Assembly (NCBI GenBank): GCA_001709035.1
Contig: LVKA01000002.1
Coordinates: 1 to 64,000, forward strand
Direction: 5' to 3'
From: Candidatus Thiodiazotropha endoloripes
Lineage (GTDB): Bacteria > Pseudomonadota > Gammaproteobacteria > Chromatiales > Chromatiaceae
Length of the DNA stretch: 64,000 bases
Shown here: one piece after another, positions 55,081 to 64,000 of the stretch
Layout of the letters: every line of letters starts with the position of its first letter
How positions within the stretch are numbered: the stretch's first letter is position 1
Position numbers and translations under genes: made by a program
Notes under the pieces: generated by a model
Database searches by the model: none
Seen by the model: the letters and a program-made list of their open reading frames with translations, nothing else
What the model was told of the DNA's origin: nothing

Positions 55081-55317
55081 AGCGTTATCTGTTCCGTGTT
55101 CAGTGGAATCAACTTTACCAGTTATTAACCTGGTATCTAAATTCTCACGCTCTGCAGATTGCAGGCATTCCAACTGTTTTTAGATTCATACCCATTGGAA
55201 CTCCCGGATATCTAACTGCACCTTGAAAAAGGTCTGTTTTACCCCCATCAAAGTGAGCTTAGGCTGTCACCATGCCATATAATTGGGGTCTATCCGAACG
55301 CGGAACTGCAATAAAAG

Positions 55318-56178
55318 ATGAAATTACAAGGATATCAACGACATATAGATAGGTTAAATGAATGGAATCGGGATAACTTCAAACCCCTTTACTTCGATTC
55401 TCATCTTGTAGGGTATCTTAAGCAGCCGGTATGTTCTTTTTTGAAAAGCAGATCCGACCTTTTCTCAGTGAATGAGAGAGGGGTCAGCTTAAATCCACAA
55501 TTCAACAGTTTCGAGCAGAGGAGTGAGATTCTCGATGAGGTAGTGGATGGATTGGTGGAATCCTCTGTGATGACCCATCGACATGGTGAACGATATCCGG
55601 TCACCCACGCCGACAGGGACTCTGCTCTGGCGACCATCGACCGTGCGGCCGCTGCCTATTTCGGACTGCGTGCCTATGGGCAGCATTTGAATGGCTATGT
55701 TCGTGATGGATCTGAGCTGTTGCTCTGGATTGCCAGGCGCTCAGCCGACCGACGGGTTTTTCCTGATCATCTGGACAATATGGTGGCCGGTGGGCTGCCA
55801 CATGACATCTCACTGGCGGATAATCTGCACAAAGAGTGTCAGGAAGAGGCGAGTGTGCCATCCCACCTCGTGGCTCAGGCGGTACCGATCGGTGCGATCA
55901 CCTACTGCACGGAAACGCCGGTCGGTCTAAAGCCCGATACTCTCTATTGTTATGATCTTGAACTTCCCTCAGATTTTGTCCCCTATAATTCAGATGGTGA
56001 AGTGGCGGAATTCATGTTGTTGCCGATCGAGGAGGTGGCCGAGCGGGTCGCCAACAGTGACGATTTCAAGCCTAACTGCAATCTGGTGGTGATTGACTTT
56101 CTGGTGCGGCATGGGATTATAAATCCTGAAACACCGGGATATCTCAAATTAATCAACGGGCTGCACGAGAAATTGTGA
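55318..56178 (+). CDS. DUF4743-Nudix hydrolase
   Basis: The protein has 286 residues. The N-terminal ~120 residues are a DUF4743 domain (HIDRLNEWNRDNFKPLYFD). The Nudix domain follows with the box GGLPHDISLADNLHKECQEE, in which the first Glu of the canonical pattern is missing, as usual for this TPK-like subgroup. Plant and yeast relatives are linked to thiamine diphosphate-related compounds (TNR3-like), so a damaged-thiamine hydrolase role is possible. Single gene, followed by a degenerate repeat. Confidence 0.9.
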   Translation: MKLQGYQRHIDRLNEWNRDNFKPLYFDSHLVGYLKQPVCSFLKSRSDLFSVNERGVSLNPQFNSFEQRSEILDEVVDGLVESSVMTHRHGERYPVTHADRDSALATIDRAAAAYFGLRAYGQHLNGYVRDGSELLLWIARRSADRRVFPDHLDNMVAGGLPHDISLADNLHKECQEEASVPSHLVAQAVPIGAITYCTETPVGLKPDTLYCYDLELPSDFVPYNSDGEVAEFMLLPIEEVAERVANSDDFKPNCNLVVIDFLVRHGIINPETPGYLKLINGLHEKL

Positions 56179-56275
56179 ATAAAGGTGGTAGATTCGAGGG
56201 GACCGGTTCGCTTTTCCAGAGTGTGCGGAACCCGGTGACTGGAAATCCAGTCCAAAGCATATTCAAATTGTAGTC

Positions 56276-56359
56276 AGGGCCTGTCAGTTCGAATTCCAGG
56301 GCCTGGTAAACCTGAAAAAATGCCAATCAAGGCCGATTGGACTCGTGTTAATTGTCCCT
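56276..56359. repeat. Short degenerate copy of the 268-bp palindromic element
   Basis: It begins AGGGCCTGT and ends CGTGTTAATTGTCCCT, imperfect versions of the element ends, and inside it has CCTGAAAAAATGCCAATCA, which matches the element at 58711-58729 with one change. The middle is deleted. It is 84 bp and lies 52 nt before prc. Confidence 0.6.
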
Positions 56360-56411
56360 TGGGGGCTATCAGGGAGCTTTCCCAGTTTCCCGCAAAGACC
56401 AGGTAGGATGA

Positions 56412-58496
56412 ATGAAATATCTTAATGTGAAACGGTTTTGGTGGTTGATTCTTATTGTAGTGTCAGCACCAGTTTGGGCCAATCGACAAACTGTCCCGAT
56501 ACAGGATTTGCGGCCGACCGCAGAACAACAGCAGACGGCCAGTGTCATCGTCAAGGTCATTGCCAAATATCATTATAAAGACGTCGCTTTGGATGATTCG
56601 ATGTCTCAAATGATCCTACAGCGCTACTACGACACCCTGGATCCAAACCGCTCATTCTTCCTGGCCGGTGATGTGGTTCACTTCTCAGGTTATCGGGACA
56701 AGCTGGATGACTATCTGAAAAATGCCCGGATTGAGCCGGCATTCGAGATCTATCGCCTCTATCGCCAGCGTGTCAGCGAGGCGGTCAGCCATGCCTTGAA
56801 ACTGGTGGATGGGGAGTTCGACTTCACCATCGATGAGGTCTATATCTACGATCGCGAGGATCAACCCTGGGCGCAGACGCGTACTGCGCTGAACGATGTC
56901 TGGCGCAAGCGGGTGAAAAATGACTTTTTGAATCAGCGTCTGATGGATAAGGAAGATGCTGAGATCAAAAAGACCCTGAAAGAGCGCTACGAGAGACTGC
57001 TCTCCAGGGTCGAGCAGTTTGACAGCAATGATGTGTTTCAGACCTTCATCAATGCCTACACGTTGAGTCTGGAGCCCCACACCAGCTACATGTCACCCAG
57101 TACATCTGAGAATTTTGATATCAGTATGAGGCTCTCTCTGGAGGGCATTGGCGCGGTTCTGAAAGATGAGGAAGGCTACACCGTGGTACAGAAAACCATC
57201 ATCGGCGGTCCGGCGGAACAGAGTGATCTGCTGCATGCCGGTGACAAGATTGTCGGTGTGGGCCAGGGCCTGGAAGGGGAGATGATCGATATTGTCGGCT
57301 GGCGGCTGCAGGATGTGGTTGAACAGATTCGTGGTCCGAAAGGCTCTGTGGTACAGCTGGAAGTATTGGCGAAAGGAGAAGGATCGAACCGTAAAACCAT
57401 TACCCTGGTACGCAACAAGATCAAACTGGAAGAGCAGGCGGCAAAGAGCCATGTCATCGAGAAACTGGATGGTATGGGTAAATATCGCATCGGCGTCGTT
57501 GAAGTCCCTACCTTTTACAGGGATTTTGCGGCTGAGGCCCGTGGTGATGAAGATTTCAGGAGTACCACCCGGGATGTGCGTGATCTGCTGGTTGATCTGA
57601 AAAAGCAGCATGTTGACGGAATCGTTATCGACCTGCGGGAGAATGGTGGCGGTTCCCTCTCGGAAGCCACCGAGCTGACTGGCCTGTTCATCGACTCCGG
57701 TCCGGTGGTACAGATCAAGGATGCCTTTGGCAAGATCGAGGTTGAGCAGGATCCTGACCAGTCGATCGCCTATGAGGGGCCTCTGGCGGTGCTGGTGGAT
57801 CGCAACAGTGCTTCCGCGTCAGAAATTTTTGCCGGTGCGATCCAGGATTACAAACGGGGTATCGTGATTGGTGAGCCCACATTCGGCAAGGGCACGGTGC
57901 AGACCCTGGTCGATCTGGGGCGCTTCGTTCCGGGACGCAAAAAGGATCTGGGTCGTCTGCGCTTGACCATGGCGCAATTCTTCCGCATCAATGGCGGCAG
58001 TACCCAGCATCGCGGTGTGGTGCCGGATATCCAGTTTCCGACAGCCAGATACTCGGATGAGTATGGCGAGCGTTCCCTGGAAAATGCGCTGCCATGGGCT
58101 CAGATAAGACCAGCCAACTTTATTACCAAGGGGCAGTTCACCGTGCCTGAGCTGATGGACAGCCATCTGTCACGCATCAAAACGGATGCAGGATTTGAGA
58201 TGCTGGTCGATCAGGAGAAACGCTTCCTGGAACTGGATAAGCGCTCTGAAGTCAGCCTGCTGGAGAAACAGCGGCGGACAGAGTGGCAGGAGCGGGAGCA
58301 TGAACGGCTACTGCATAAAAACCGCTTCCGCGCCTCCCAGGGGCTGAAGGTGGTCAAATCCACCGATGAAGTTGATCTTGATGATGAGCCTGATGAGAAG
58401 GAAAACGAAGCGACCAGTCGCATCGAGCTGAATGAAGCCGCAAGGATTCTGATGGACTCGATCAAAGTCGCACAACCGATGGCGGTGATGCGTTAA
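56412..58496 (+). CDS. prc: Carboxy-terminal processing protease Prc (Tsp)
   Basis: The protein has 694 residues, the full length of Prc. Signal peptide (WWLILIVVSAPVWA), helical N-terminal domain, PDZ (~235-325: LSLEGIGAVLKDEEGYTVV), and the S41 protease core. The catalytic Ser is in RNSASASEIFAG and Lys in EPTFGKGTVQT, 25 residues later, as in E. coli Ser452/Lys477. It degrades periplasmic proteins from their C-termini, including cell-wall hydrolases. The C-terminal helical DUF3340 part is present. Confidence 0.97.
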   Translation: MKYLNVKRFWWLILIVVSAPVWANRQTVPIQDLRPTAEQQQTASVIVKVIAKYHYKDVALDDSMSQMILQRYYDTLDPNRSFFLAGDVVHFSGYRDKLDDYLKNARIEPAFEIYRLYRQRVSEAVSHALKLVDGEFDFTIDEVYIYDREDQPWAQTRTALNDVWRKRVKNDFLNQRLMDKEDAEIKKTLKERYERLLSRVEQFDSNDVFQTFINAYTLSLEPHTSYMSPSTSENFDISMRLSLEGIGAVLKDEEGYTVVQKTIIGGPAEQSDLLHAGDKIVGVGQGLEGEMIDIVGWRLQDVVEQIRGPKGSVVQLEVLAKGEGSNRKTITLVRNKIKLEEQAAKSHVIEKLDGMGKYRIGVVEVPTFYRDFAAEARGDEDFRSTTRDVRDLLVDLKKQHVDGIVIDLRENGGGSLSEATELTGLFIDSGPVVQIKDAFGKIEVEQDPDQSIAYEGPLAVLVDRNSASASEIFAGAIQDYKRGIVIGEPTFGKGTVQTLVDLGRFVPGRKKDLGRLRLTMAQFFRINGGSTQHRGVVPDIQFPTARYSDEYGERSLENALPWAQIRPANFITKGQFTVPELMDSHLSRIKTDAGFEMLVDQEKRFLELDKRSEVSLLEKQRRTEWQEREHERLLHKNRFRASQGLKVVKSTDEVDLDDEPDEKENEATSRIELNEAARILMDSIKVAQPMAVMR

Positions 58497-58671
58497 ACCG
58501 TACACTCAGGCAAACTGACCAATTCCCTAACGAATCCCGCTTCACTGACCCGGGGATTGGTCTCTATCTGAACTGATATTCTCGCTCCAGGCCGTGGATC
58601 CAGCCATTCTCCGAAGCGCTACTATAGCGCTTGATGGCAGGGTATAATCCCCGGTTTTTACGCCAGTTGCC

Positions 58672-58939
58672 TAGGGCCTGTTAACACGAATCCAATACGC
58701 CCTGTTGTGCCTGAAAAAGTGCCAATCAAGGCGCGAGGAGTGTAGTTTGGTTATTCCAAATGAACGACGAGCAACGCCGAGTGGCGCTTTGCAGGCGCAA
58801 CCCGAAGGGCTGGGCCTGTTTTTGCGCCCAGCGGCGTTATCATTCGCTCATGTAGAATAACTACACGACGCTCATTCTGCCTTGCTGGGCACAAAAACAG
58901 ACCCAGCAGGGCGTATTGGATTCGTGTTAACAGGCCCTA
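58672..58939. mobile_element. MITE-like palindromic element, 268 bp
   Basis: Perfect 33-bp terminal inverted repeats (58672-58704 and 58907-58939, outer sequence TAGGGCCTGTTAACACGAAT). The interior is also an imperfect hairpin: GTGTAGTTTGGTTATTC near the left pairs with GAATAACTACAC on the right, and AACGCCG (58773-58779) pairs with CGGCGTT (58832-58838). No coding frame. The gap 58497-58973 holds this and nothing else that I can recognise. Confidence 0.75.
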
Positions 58940-58973
58940 ATACTATCCACACCCCCGTAGGGATTGATCCGGT

Positions 58974-60599
58974 TTGTATACAACACTCGAAAATCGATTG
59001 AAACGCTTACACCAGGCCGGTCAGCTCGAGCTGTTGCGCGGGGGCTTGATCGGACTGGAAAAAGAGGCCTTGAGAGTCTCTCCGCAAGGTTGTATATCGA
59101 GCCTGCCCCATCCGGAGGCTTTGGGTTCCCCCCTGACCAATCGTTACATCACCACCGACTACTCCGAGGCGTTGACTGAGATTATCACACCGCCTTCCAC
59201 GGATCGTCATGAGCCGCTGAAATTTCTGTTTGAAGCCCATCGCTATGTGTATGAGCACCTGGGGGATGAGATTCTCTGGTCCACCAGCATGCCCTGTGTG
59301 GTCGAGGATGATGAACGCATCCCGATTGCCAACTATGGGAACTCAAATGCCGGCATGATGAAGACGGTCTACAGACGGGGCCTGGGGCATCGTTATGGTC
59401 GGGTCATGCAGGTGATTGCCGGGGTGCATTTCAACTATTCGCTGCCGCAGGATTTCTGGTGGGTCTACCAGCAGCTCGAAGGGGACAAATCGGATACCCA
59501 GGGATTCATTTCAGACGCCTATTTCGGCATGCTGAGAAATTTACAACGGCTGGGTTGGTTGGTTCCCTATCTGTTCGGCGCCTCTCCAGCAGTCTGTAAA
59601 TCATTTCTCGGAGGACGTCCCTCATCCCTGGAGTCGTTTGACGAATATACCTATTTCTCACCCTATGCCACCTCATTGAGAATGGGGGATATCGGTTATC
59701 AGAACAGTAAGGAGCAGGGGACAGGCATCAAAGCCTGTTACGACTGTCTCGATGCCTATGTTGAGACCCTCTCCCGTGCCATTGAGACGCCATGCCCGAT
59801 CTATCAGGCGATGGGGGTTAAAATCGATGGGCGTTATGAACAGCTCAACGCCAACATTCTGCAGATAGAGAACGAGTACTACAGTACCGTCCGACCCAAG
59901 CAGATCCCGGAGATGATGGAGAAACCGATCCATGCGTTACAGAGACGGGGCGTCCGCTATGTGGAGTTGCGATCACTGGATGTGAATGCCTTCCATCCAT
60001 TGGGAATCGCCGATGAGCAGGTCTACTTTATCGAAGCGCTGATGCTGTATTGTCTGCTGCATGAGAGTCCGTCGATCAATGTTGCCGAACAGAAGAGCAT
60101 CGATTGGAATGAGCTGGCTGCTGCCCATCAGGGTAGAAAACCGGGGCTTGAGTTGCAGAGAAAGGAGTCGATGGTCAGTCTGCGGGAGTGGGGGCTTGAG
60201 ATCTGTGAGGCACTGCTGCCGATTTGTGAGATCCTGGAAACCGGGTTGCCCGGACAACCCTACAGCAAGAGCCTGCAACTGCAGAAGAGTCGTTTGCAGG
60301 ATCCTGAATTGACCCCATCCGCCCGCATGTTGCGGGAGATGAGAGAGAAGGGCGAGGGTTTCTTCCATTTTGCACAACGTATGTCGAAACAGCATCGACA
60401 CGATTTCATGCAGCAGCAGGGTTCGTCAGAGGAACAGAAGCTGCTGAGCCAGGAGGCGGCAGATTCCTGGCGAAGGCAGCGGGAGATCGAGGCCTCTGAT
60501 ACACTGAGTTTCGATCAGTTTCTGGAAGACTACTTTGCCCAGCAATTGAACAGAGAGACCGGGGATATGAGCGGCACTAAAAGTGTCTCTGCAAAATGA
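58974..60599 (+). CDS. gshA: Glutamate-cysteine ligase
   Basis: The protein has 541 residues, close to the E. coli type (518). It starts at TTG with AGGGA upstream. It makes gamma-glutamylcysteine, the first step to glutathione. Family signatures include GGLIGLEKEALRV (ATP/Glu binding), TDYSEALTEIITPP, GHRYGRVMQVIAGVHFN and RGVRYVELRSLDVNAF. Its start lies 34 nt after the end of the palindromic element. Confidence 0.96.
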   Translation: MYTTLENRLKRLHQAGQLELLRGGLIGLEKEALRVSPQGCISSLPHPEALGSPLTNRYITTDYSEALTEIITPPSTDRHEPLKFLFEAHRYVYEHLGDEILWSTSMPCVVEDDERIPIANYGNSNAGMMKTVYRRGLGHRYGRVMQVIAGVHFNYSLPQDFWWVYQQLEGDKSDTQGFISDAYFGMLRNLQRLGWLVPYLFGASPAVCKSFLGGRPSSLESFDEYTYFSPYATSLRMGDIGYQNSKEQGTGIKACYDCLDAYVETLSRAIETPCPIYQAMGVKIDGRYEQLNANILQIENEYYSTVRPKQIPEMMEKPIHALQRRGVRYVELRSLDVNAFHPLGIADEQVYFIEALMLYCLLHESPSINVAEQKSIDWNELAAAHQGRKPGLELQRKESMVSLREWGLEICEALLPICEILETGLPGQPYSKSLQLQKSRLQDPELTPSARMLREMREKGEGFFHFAQRMSKQHRHDFMQQQGSSEEQKLLSQEAADSWRRQREIEASDTLSFDQFLEDYFAQQLNRETGDMSGTKSVSAK

Positions 60600-60679
60600 T
60601 AATCTAAAAAAATGCTTGGAAGAGAGCAGCCTGGCAAATGGTTTGTAGAGTGCCGGGCAAACAAAGATGAGGAATAAAG

Positions 60680-61870
60680 ATGGAGGAGCAGCATGAATCA
60701 GGCCTGGGGTTTTCGACCCTAGCCATTCGCAGCGGACATCATCGCACGCCCGAAGGTGAGCATGGTGAGCCGATTTTCCCCACATCCAGTTTTGTCTTCA
60801 GCAGTGCCGCTGAAGCCGCGGCCCGCTTCAGCGGTGATGAACCGGGTAACATCTATTCCAGGTTCACCAATCCGACAGTGAGGAATTTTGAGCAACGGCT
60901 GGCGGCTCTTGAGGGTGGGGATTGCTGTGTGGCCACGGCCTCCGGTATGTCCGCCGTATTGGCCACCTGCATGGGTTTGCTGGAGTCCGGCGACCATATC
61001 GTCTCATCCCGCAGTCTGTTCGGCACCACCGCGATCCTGTTTGAGAAATATCTGAAGAAGTTCGGCATTGATACCACATTCGTACCCTTGGATGATCTGG
61101 CTGCCTGGCAATCCGCGATTCGCCCGCAGACCAAAATGCTGTTTCTCGAAACCCCCTCCAATCCGCTCACCGAGGTGGCCGACATCCAGAAACTGAGTGC
61201 ACTCGCCCATGCCGAGGACGCTCTGCTGGTGGTCGACAACTGTTTTTGCACCCCGGCACTGCAGCGTCCGCTGAGTCTTGGAGCTGATGTCGTGATTCAC
61301 TCTGCGACCAAATACCTGGATGGCCAGGGACGATGTGTCGGCGGCGCCGTGGTCGGCAGCCACGAAATCGTTGGTGAAGCTGTGTTCGGTGTTTTGAGAA
61401 CGGCAGGTCCTACACTCAGTCCCTTTAATGCCTGGGTGTTTCTGAAAGGGCTGGAAACCCTCGATATCCGTATGCAGGCCCATTGCAAAAATGCCCAACA
61501 GCTGGCTGAGTGGCTGGAGAGCCACCCAAAGGTCGAGCGAGTCTATTACCCGGGTCTGAGCAGTCATCCGCAACACGATCTGGCGAGGGCGCAACAGAGT
61601 GCCCCTGGCGGTATTGTCGCTTTCGATGTCAAAGGGGGGCAGACTGCTGCCTGGACCCTGATCGATGCCACCCGGCTGCTCTCGATCACCGCCAACCTGG
61701 GGGATACCAAGACCACCATCACCCATCCTGCCACCACCACACATGGACGTCTGAGCCCGGAAGAGCGGAGCCAGGTGGGTATCGGCAATGGACTGGTGCG
61801 GATTGCTGTCGGCCTGGAGAACATCGAGGATATTCAACGGGATCTCTCCCGGGGACTGGATTGTCTTTGA
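60680..61870 (+). CDS. metZ: O-succinylhomoserine sulfhydrylase
   Basis: The protein has 396 residues; GAGGAA precedes the ATG. It is a PLP-dependent Cys/Met metabolism enzyme. The segment ATRSGMSAV-like ATASGMSAVLATCMG and the PLP lysine in HSATKYLDGQG are seen, with TAGPTLSPFNAWVFLKGLETL and ITHPATTTHGR near the end. It makes homocysteine from O-succinylhomoserine and sulfide. In Pseudomonas it follows purF in the folC cluster; here it stands near gshA. Confidence 0.95.
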   Translation: MEEQHESGLGFSTLAIRSGHHRTPEGEHGEPIFPTSSFVFSSAAEAAARFSGDEPGNIYSRFTNPTVRNFEQRLAALEGGDCCVATASGMSAVLATCMGLLESGDHIVSSRSLFGTTAILFEKYLKKFGIDTTFVPLDDLAAWQSAIRPQTKMLFLETPSNPLTEVADIQKLSALAHAEDALLVVDNCFCTPALQRPLSLGADVVIHSATKYLDGQGRCVGGAVVGSHEIVGEAVFGVLRTAGPTLSPFNAWVFLKGLETLDIRMQAHCKNAQQLAEWLESHPKVERVYYPGLSSHPQHDLARAQQSAPGGIVAFDVKGGQTAAWTLIDATRLLSITANLGDTKTTITHPATTTHGRLSPEERSQVGIGNGLVRIAVGLENIEDIQRDLSRGLDCL

Positions 61871-62463
61871 ACCGGCAAACGAATGATCCCTCACAACAGC
61901 TGCGTATCAAGTGGGATCAACGCTACGCCGATGAGGAGAAGGTCGCCCGTCCGGCTGAGGTACTGCTGAACAATGCTCACCTGCTGCCGAAACAGGGCAG
62001 CGCGTTGGATCTAGCCTGTGGCCTGGGTGGAAACGCACTGTTTCTGGCGAGCCGGGGGTTCGTGGTTGAAGCCTGGGATCTGTCTGCGGTTGCCATCCAG
62101 CGATTGGAGCAGAGTGCCCGGCAACAGAAACTGAACAATCTTCATGCTCGGGTGCGTGATGTGGAAAACCAACCACCCTCAACAGAGCAGTTTGATGTGA
62201 TCGTGGTCAGTTACTTCCTGGAGCGGGCTTTGATACCCGCCTTGATCCAGGCTCTGAAACCGGGCGGATTAATCTTCTACCAGACCTTTACCCAGCTGGC
62301 CGTCTCCTCGGAAGGACCCCAGAATCCGGCTTTTCGCCTGGCGGATCAGGAGTTGCTGCAACTGATCAGGGATTTGAAAGTGCGTCTCTACCGGGAGGAG
62401 GGGCGATTGGGTGATCTCTCTTTCGGCAGTCGGGATGTGGCCATGTTAGTGGCGCAAAAGTAA
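61867..62463 (+). CDS. Class I SAM-dependent methyltransferase
   Basis: About 198 residues from a TTG at 61867, which overlaps the metZ stop by 3 nt; frame reading upstream of this lies inside metZ and is not coding. Motif I is ALDLACGLGGNALFLASRG, then EAWDLSAVAI and VIVVSYFLERALIP. It resembles TehB/SAM-methyltransferase type 11-12 proteins. Substrate unknown. Translational coupling to metZ suggests a sulfur or methionine context. Confidence 0.85.
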   Translation: MNRQTNDPSQQLRIKWDQRYADEEKVARPAEVLLNNAHLLPKQGSALDLACGLGGNALFLASRGFVVEAWDLSAVAIQRLEQSARQQKLNNLHARVRDVENQPPSTEQFDVIVVSYFLERALIPALIQALKPGGLIFYQTFTQLAVSSEGPQNPAFRLADQELLQLIRDLKVRLYREEGRLGDLSFGSRDVAMLVAQK

Positions 62464-62641
62464 CCAGGCTGAAGCTGCCGAACCTGACTGGTAGATCTGA
62501 ATGGAGCCGATGGGTAAAGTCGGTAACCGGAGCCAGGTCACAGGTCTCAGCCAGATCAAGCTCCCTTCTCGAACGTCATTTGGTTTTCAGTCAGATGGGA
62601 TTGTTACAGACACAATATACAGAATCGCATAATCACAATTT

Positions 62642-62808
62642 TTAAGGAACCTCTGAATAAGTCTGAGCCGAACAGATTGTCGATCAAAATGCACCGATTC
62701 AAGGCGCAAATCGCACGTAATAGCCCGCTATTGCGAAGATTTGCAGCGCAGAAGCGGTGCATTTTGGCGACAAGATGTCGGTTCATGACTTGTTCAGAGG
62801 CTCCTTAA
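62642..62808. mobile_element. MITE-like palindromic element, 167 bp
   Basis: Terminal inverted repeats of 22 nt (62642-62663 and 62787-62808; the right end is GACTTGTTCAGAGGCTCCTT then AA) match at 20 positions. Inner arms also pair: AAAATGCACCG with CGGTGCATTTT and GCAAATC with GATTTGC. No coding capacity. The GAGCCTCTGAACAAGT type of end occurs in small IS-derived elements. The rest of the gap 62464-62955 shows nothing else. Confidence 0.72.
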
Positions 62809-62955
62809 GAGTTGACGGGTACGATATCCATGTATTGTCTCTGGTTGTATGGCTGAATTCTGACCCGCATCTGATAGTATCAGGAAAGTCACAGACCCTA
62901 AGGATTCGGTTAAATGGCCATGATCCGATTCCGCCCGCAATCACAATGAGGTCAT

Positions 62956-63264
62956 ATGATGGACCAGGTCAATCTGGAAAAGATGTTGGAGCAGGGAACA
63001 GACAATGCACTGTTGCGCTATACCCTTGGCAGCCTGTTTCTCAAACAAAAAGCCTATGCTCAGGCCGTTGAGCATCTCACTCAAGCGGTGACACTCGATC
63101 CTCAGCACTCAGCCAGCTGGAAACATCTGGGTAAGGCATTGACGGGGATGGAGCGTATCGAAGAGGCGGTGGAGAGTTATCAGAAGGGGATAGAGGTTGC
63201 CGAGACAAAAGGGGATATACAGGCGGCCAAGGAGATGCGTGTCTTTCTGAAAAGACTGGAGTAG
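62956..63264 (+). CDS. Small tetratricopeptide repeat protein
   Basis: The protein has 102 residues and GAGGT before the ATG. Two to three TPR units make up the whole protein: ALLRYTLGSLFLKQKAYAQA, SASWKHLGKALTGMERIEEA and a last helix pair ending KEMRVFLKRLE. No signal peptide; a cytoplasmic protein-interaction module of unknown partner. It precedes hemF by 87 nt. Confidence 0.85.
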   Translation: MMDQVNLEKMLEQGTDNALLRYTLGSLFLKQKAYAQAVEHLTQAVTLDPQHSASWKHLGKALTGMERIEEAVESYQKGIEVAETKGDIQAAKEMRVFLKRLE

Positions 63265-63330
63265 TCTGCGAACAAGTTATTAACCCGGCAGCTTGCCAAT
63301 AGCGGGTTATTGGGATCGGCTGTGCCATGA

Positions 63331-64000
<670 letters not shown>

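Overview
The window is a chromosomal segment of a gammaproteobacterium. The block LysR-leuC-leuD-leuB-asd-fimV-truA-trpF-(trpB-trpA)-accD-folC-SPOR is the gene order known from Pseudomonas and relatives. The 5' part is rich in exported c-type cytochromes, Fe-S and NrfD-type membrane proteins, which suggests a respiratory or chemolithotrophic lineage such as the sulfur-oxidising Chromatiales/Sedimenticolaceae. That taxonomic guess is inference; no rRNA gene is present.

Layout. 1-9.9 kb: a two-component system (sensor kinase with a periplasmic c-heme motif and a Cys-containing PAS domain, plus a sigma-54 activator of the NtrC class). It lies between an unknown exported protein and a five-gene minus-strand operon: small Tat-type protein, DsrO/HmcB-like ferredoxin, NrfD/DsrP-like quinone-interacting membrane protein, tetraheme cytochrome and monoheme cytochrome. 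A second monoheme cytochrome and two unknown genes also lie here. Upstream of both outer minus-strand units I find a sigma-54 promoter and the same 16-nt sequence containing a near-perfect palindrome. I read the whole block as a self-contained, heme-sensing, sigma-54-controlled electron-transfer regulon. It is the best candidate for an undescribed system here.

10-21.5 kb: accessory region with a lipoprotein bearing an M23-like fold, a DUF1287 protein, a hipBA toxin-antitoxin pair, a class A beta-lactamase-fold serine hydrolase, a DUF442-type phosphatase-like protein, two large tandem paralogues of unknown function, a small exported protein and tRNA-Leu(CAG). 21.6-26.9 kb: LytM/M23 peptidase, TolC, aroC, an MFS transporter and ndk.

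26.9-43.2 kb: leucine, aspartate-family and tryptophan biosynthesis, FimV, TruA, AccD, FolC, a SPOR protein and a gspC without the rest of a type II secretion operon. 43.3-47.5 kb: an unusual DUF971-MoaD-like fusion, an SDR, and a flagellar stator operon (motA/pomA, motB/pomB, PilZ) behind a FliA-type promoter. 47.7-64 kb: FmdB-DUF502-aspS-nudB housekeeping run, a Tat-exported thioredoxin-fold protein, dimeric dUTPase, a C_GCAxxG_C_C protein, Nudix, prc, gshA, metZ, a methyltransferase, a TPR protein and the start of hemF, cut by the window edge. Several small palindromic repeats (MITE-like and REP-like) lie between genes from 41 kb on.
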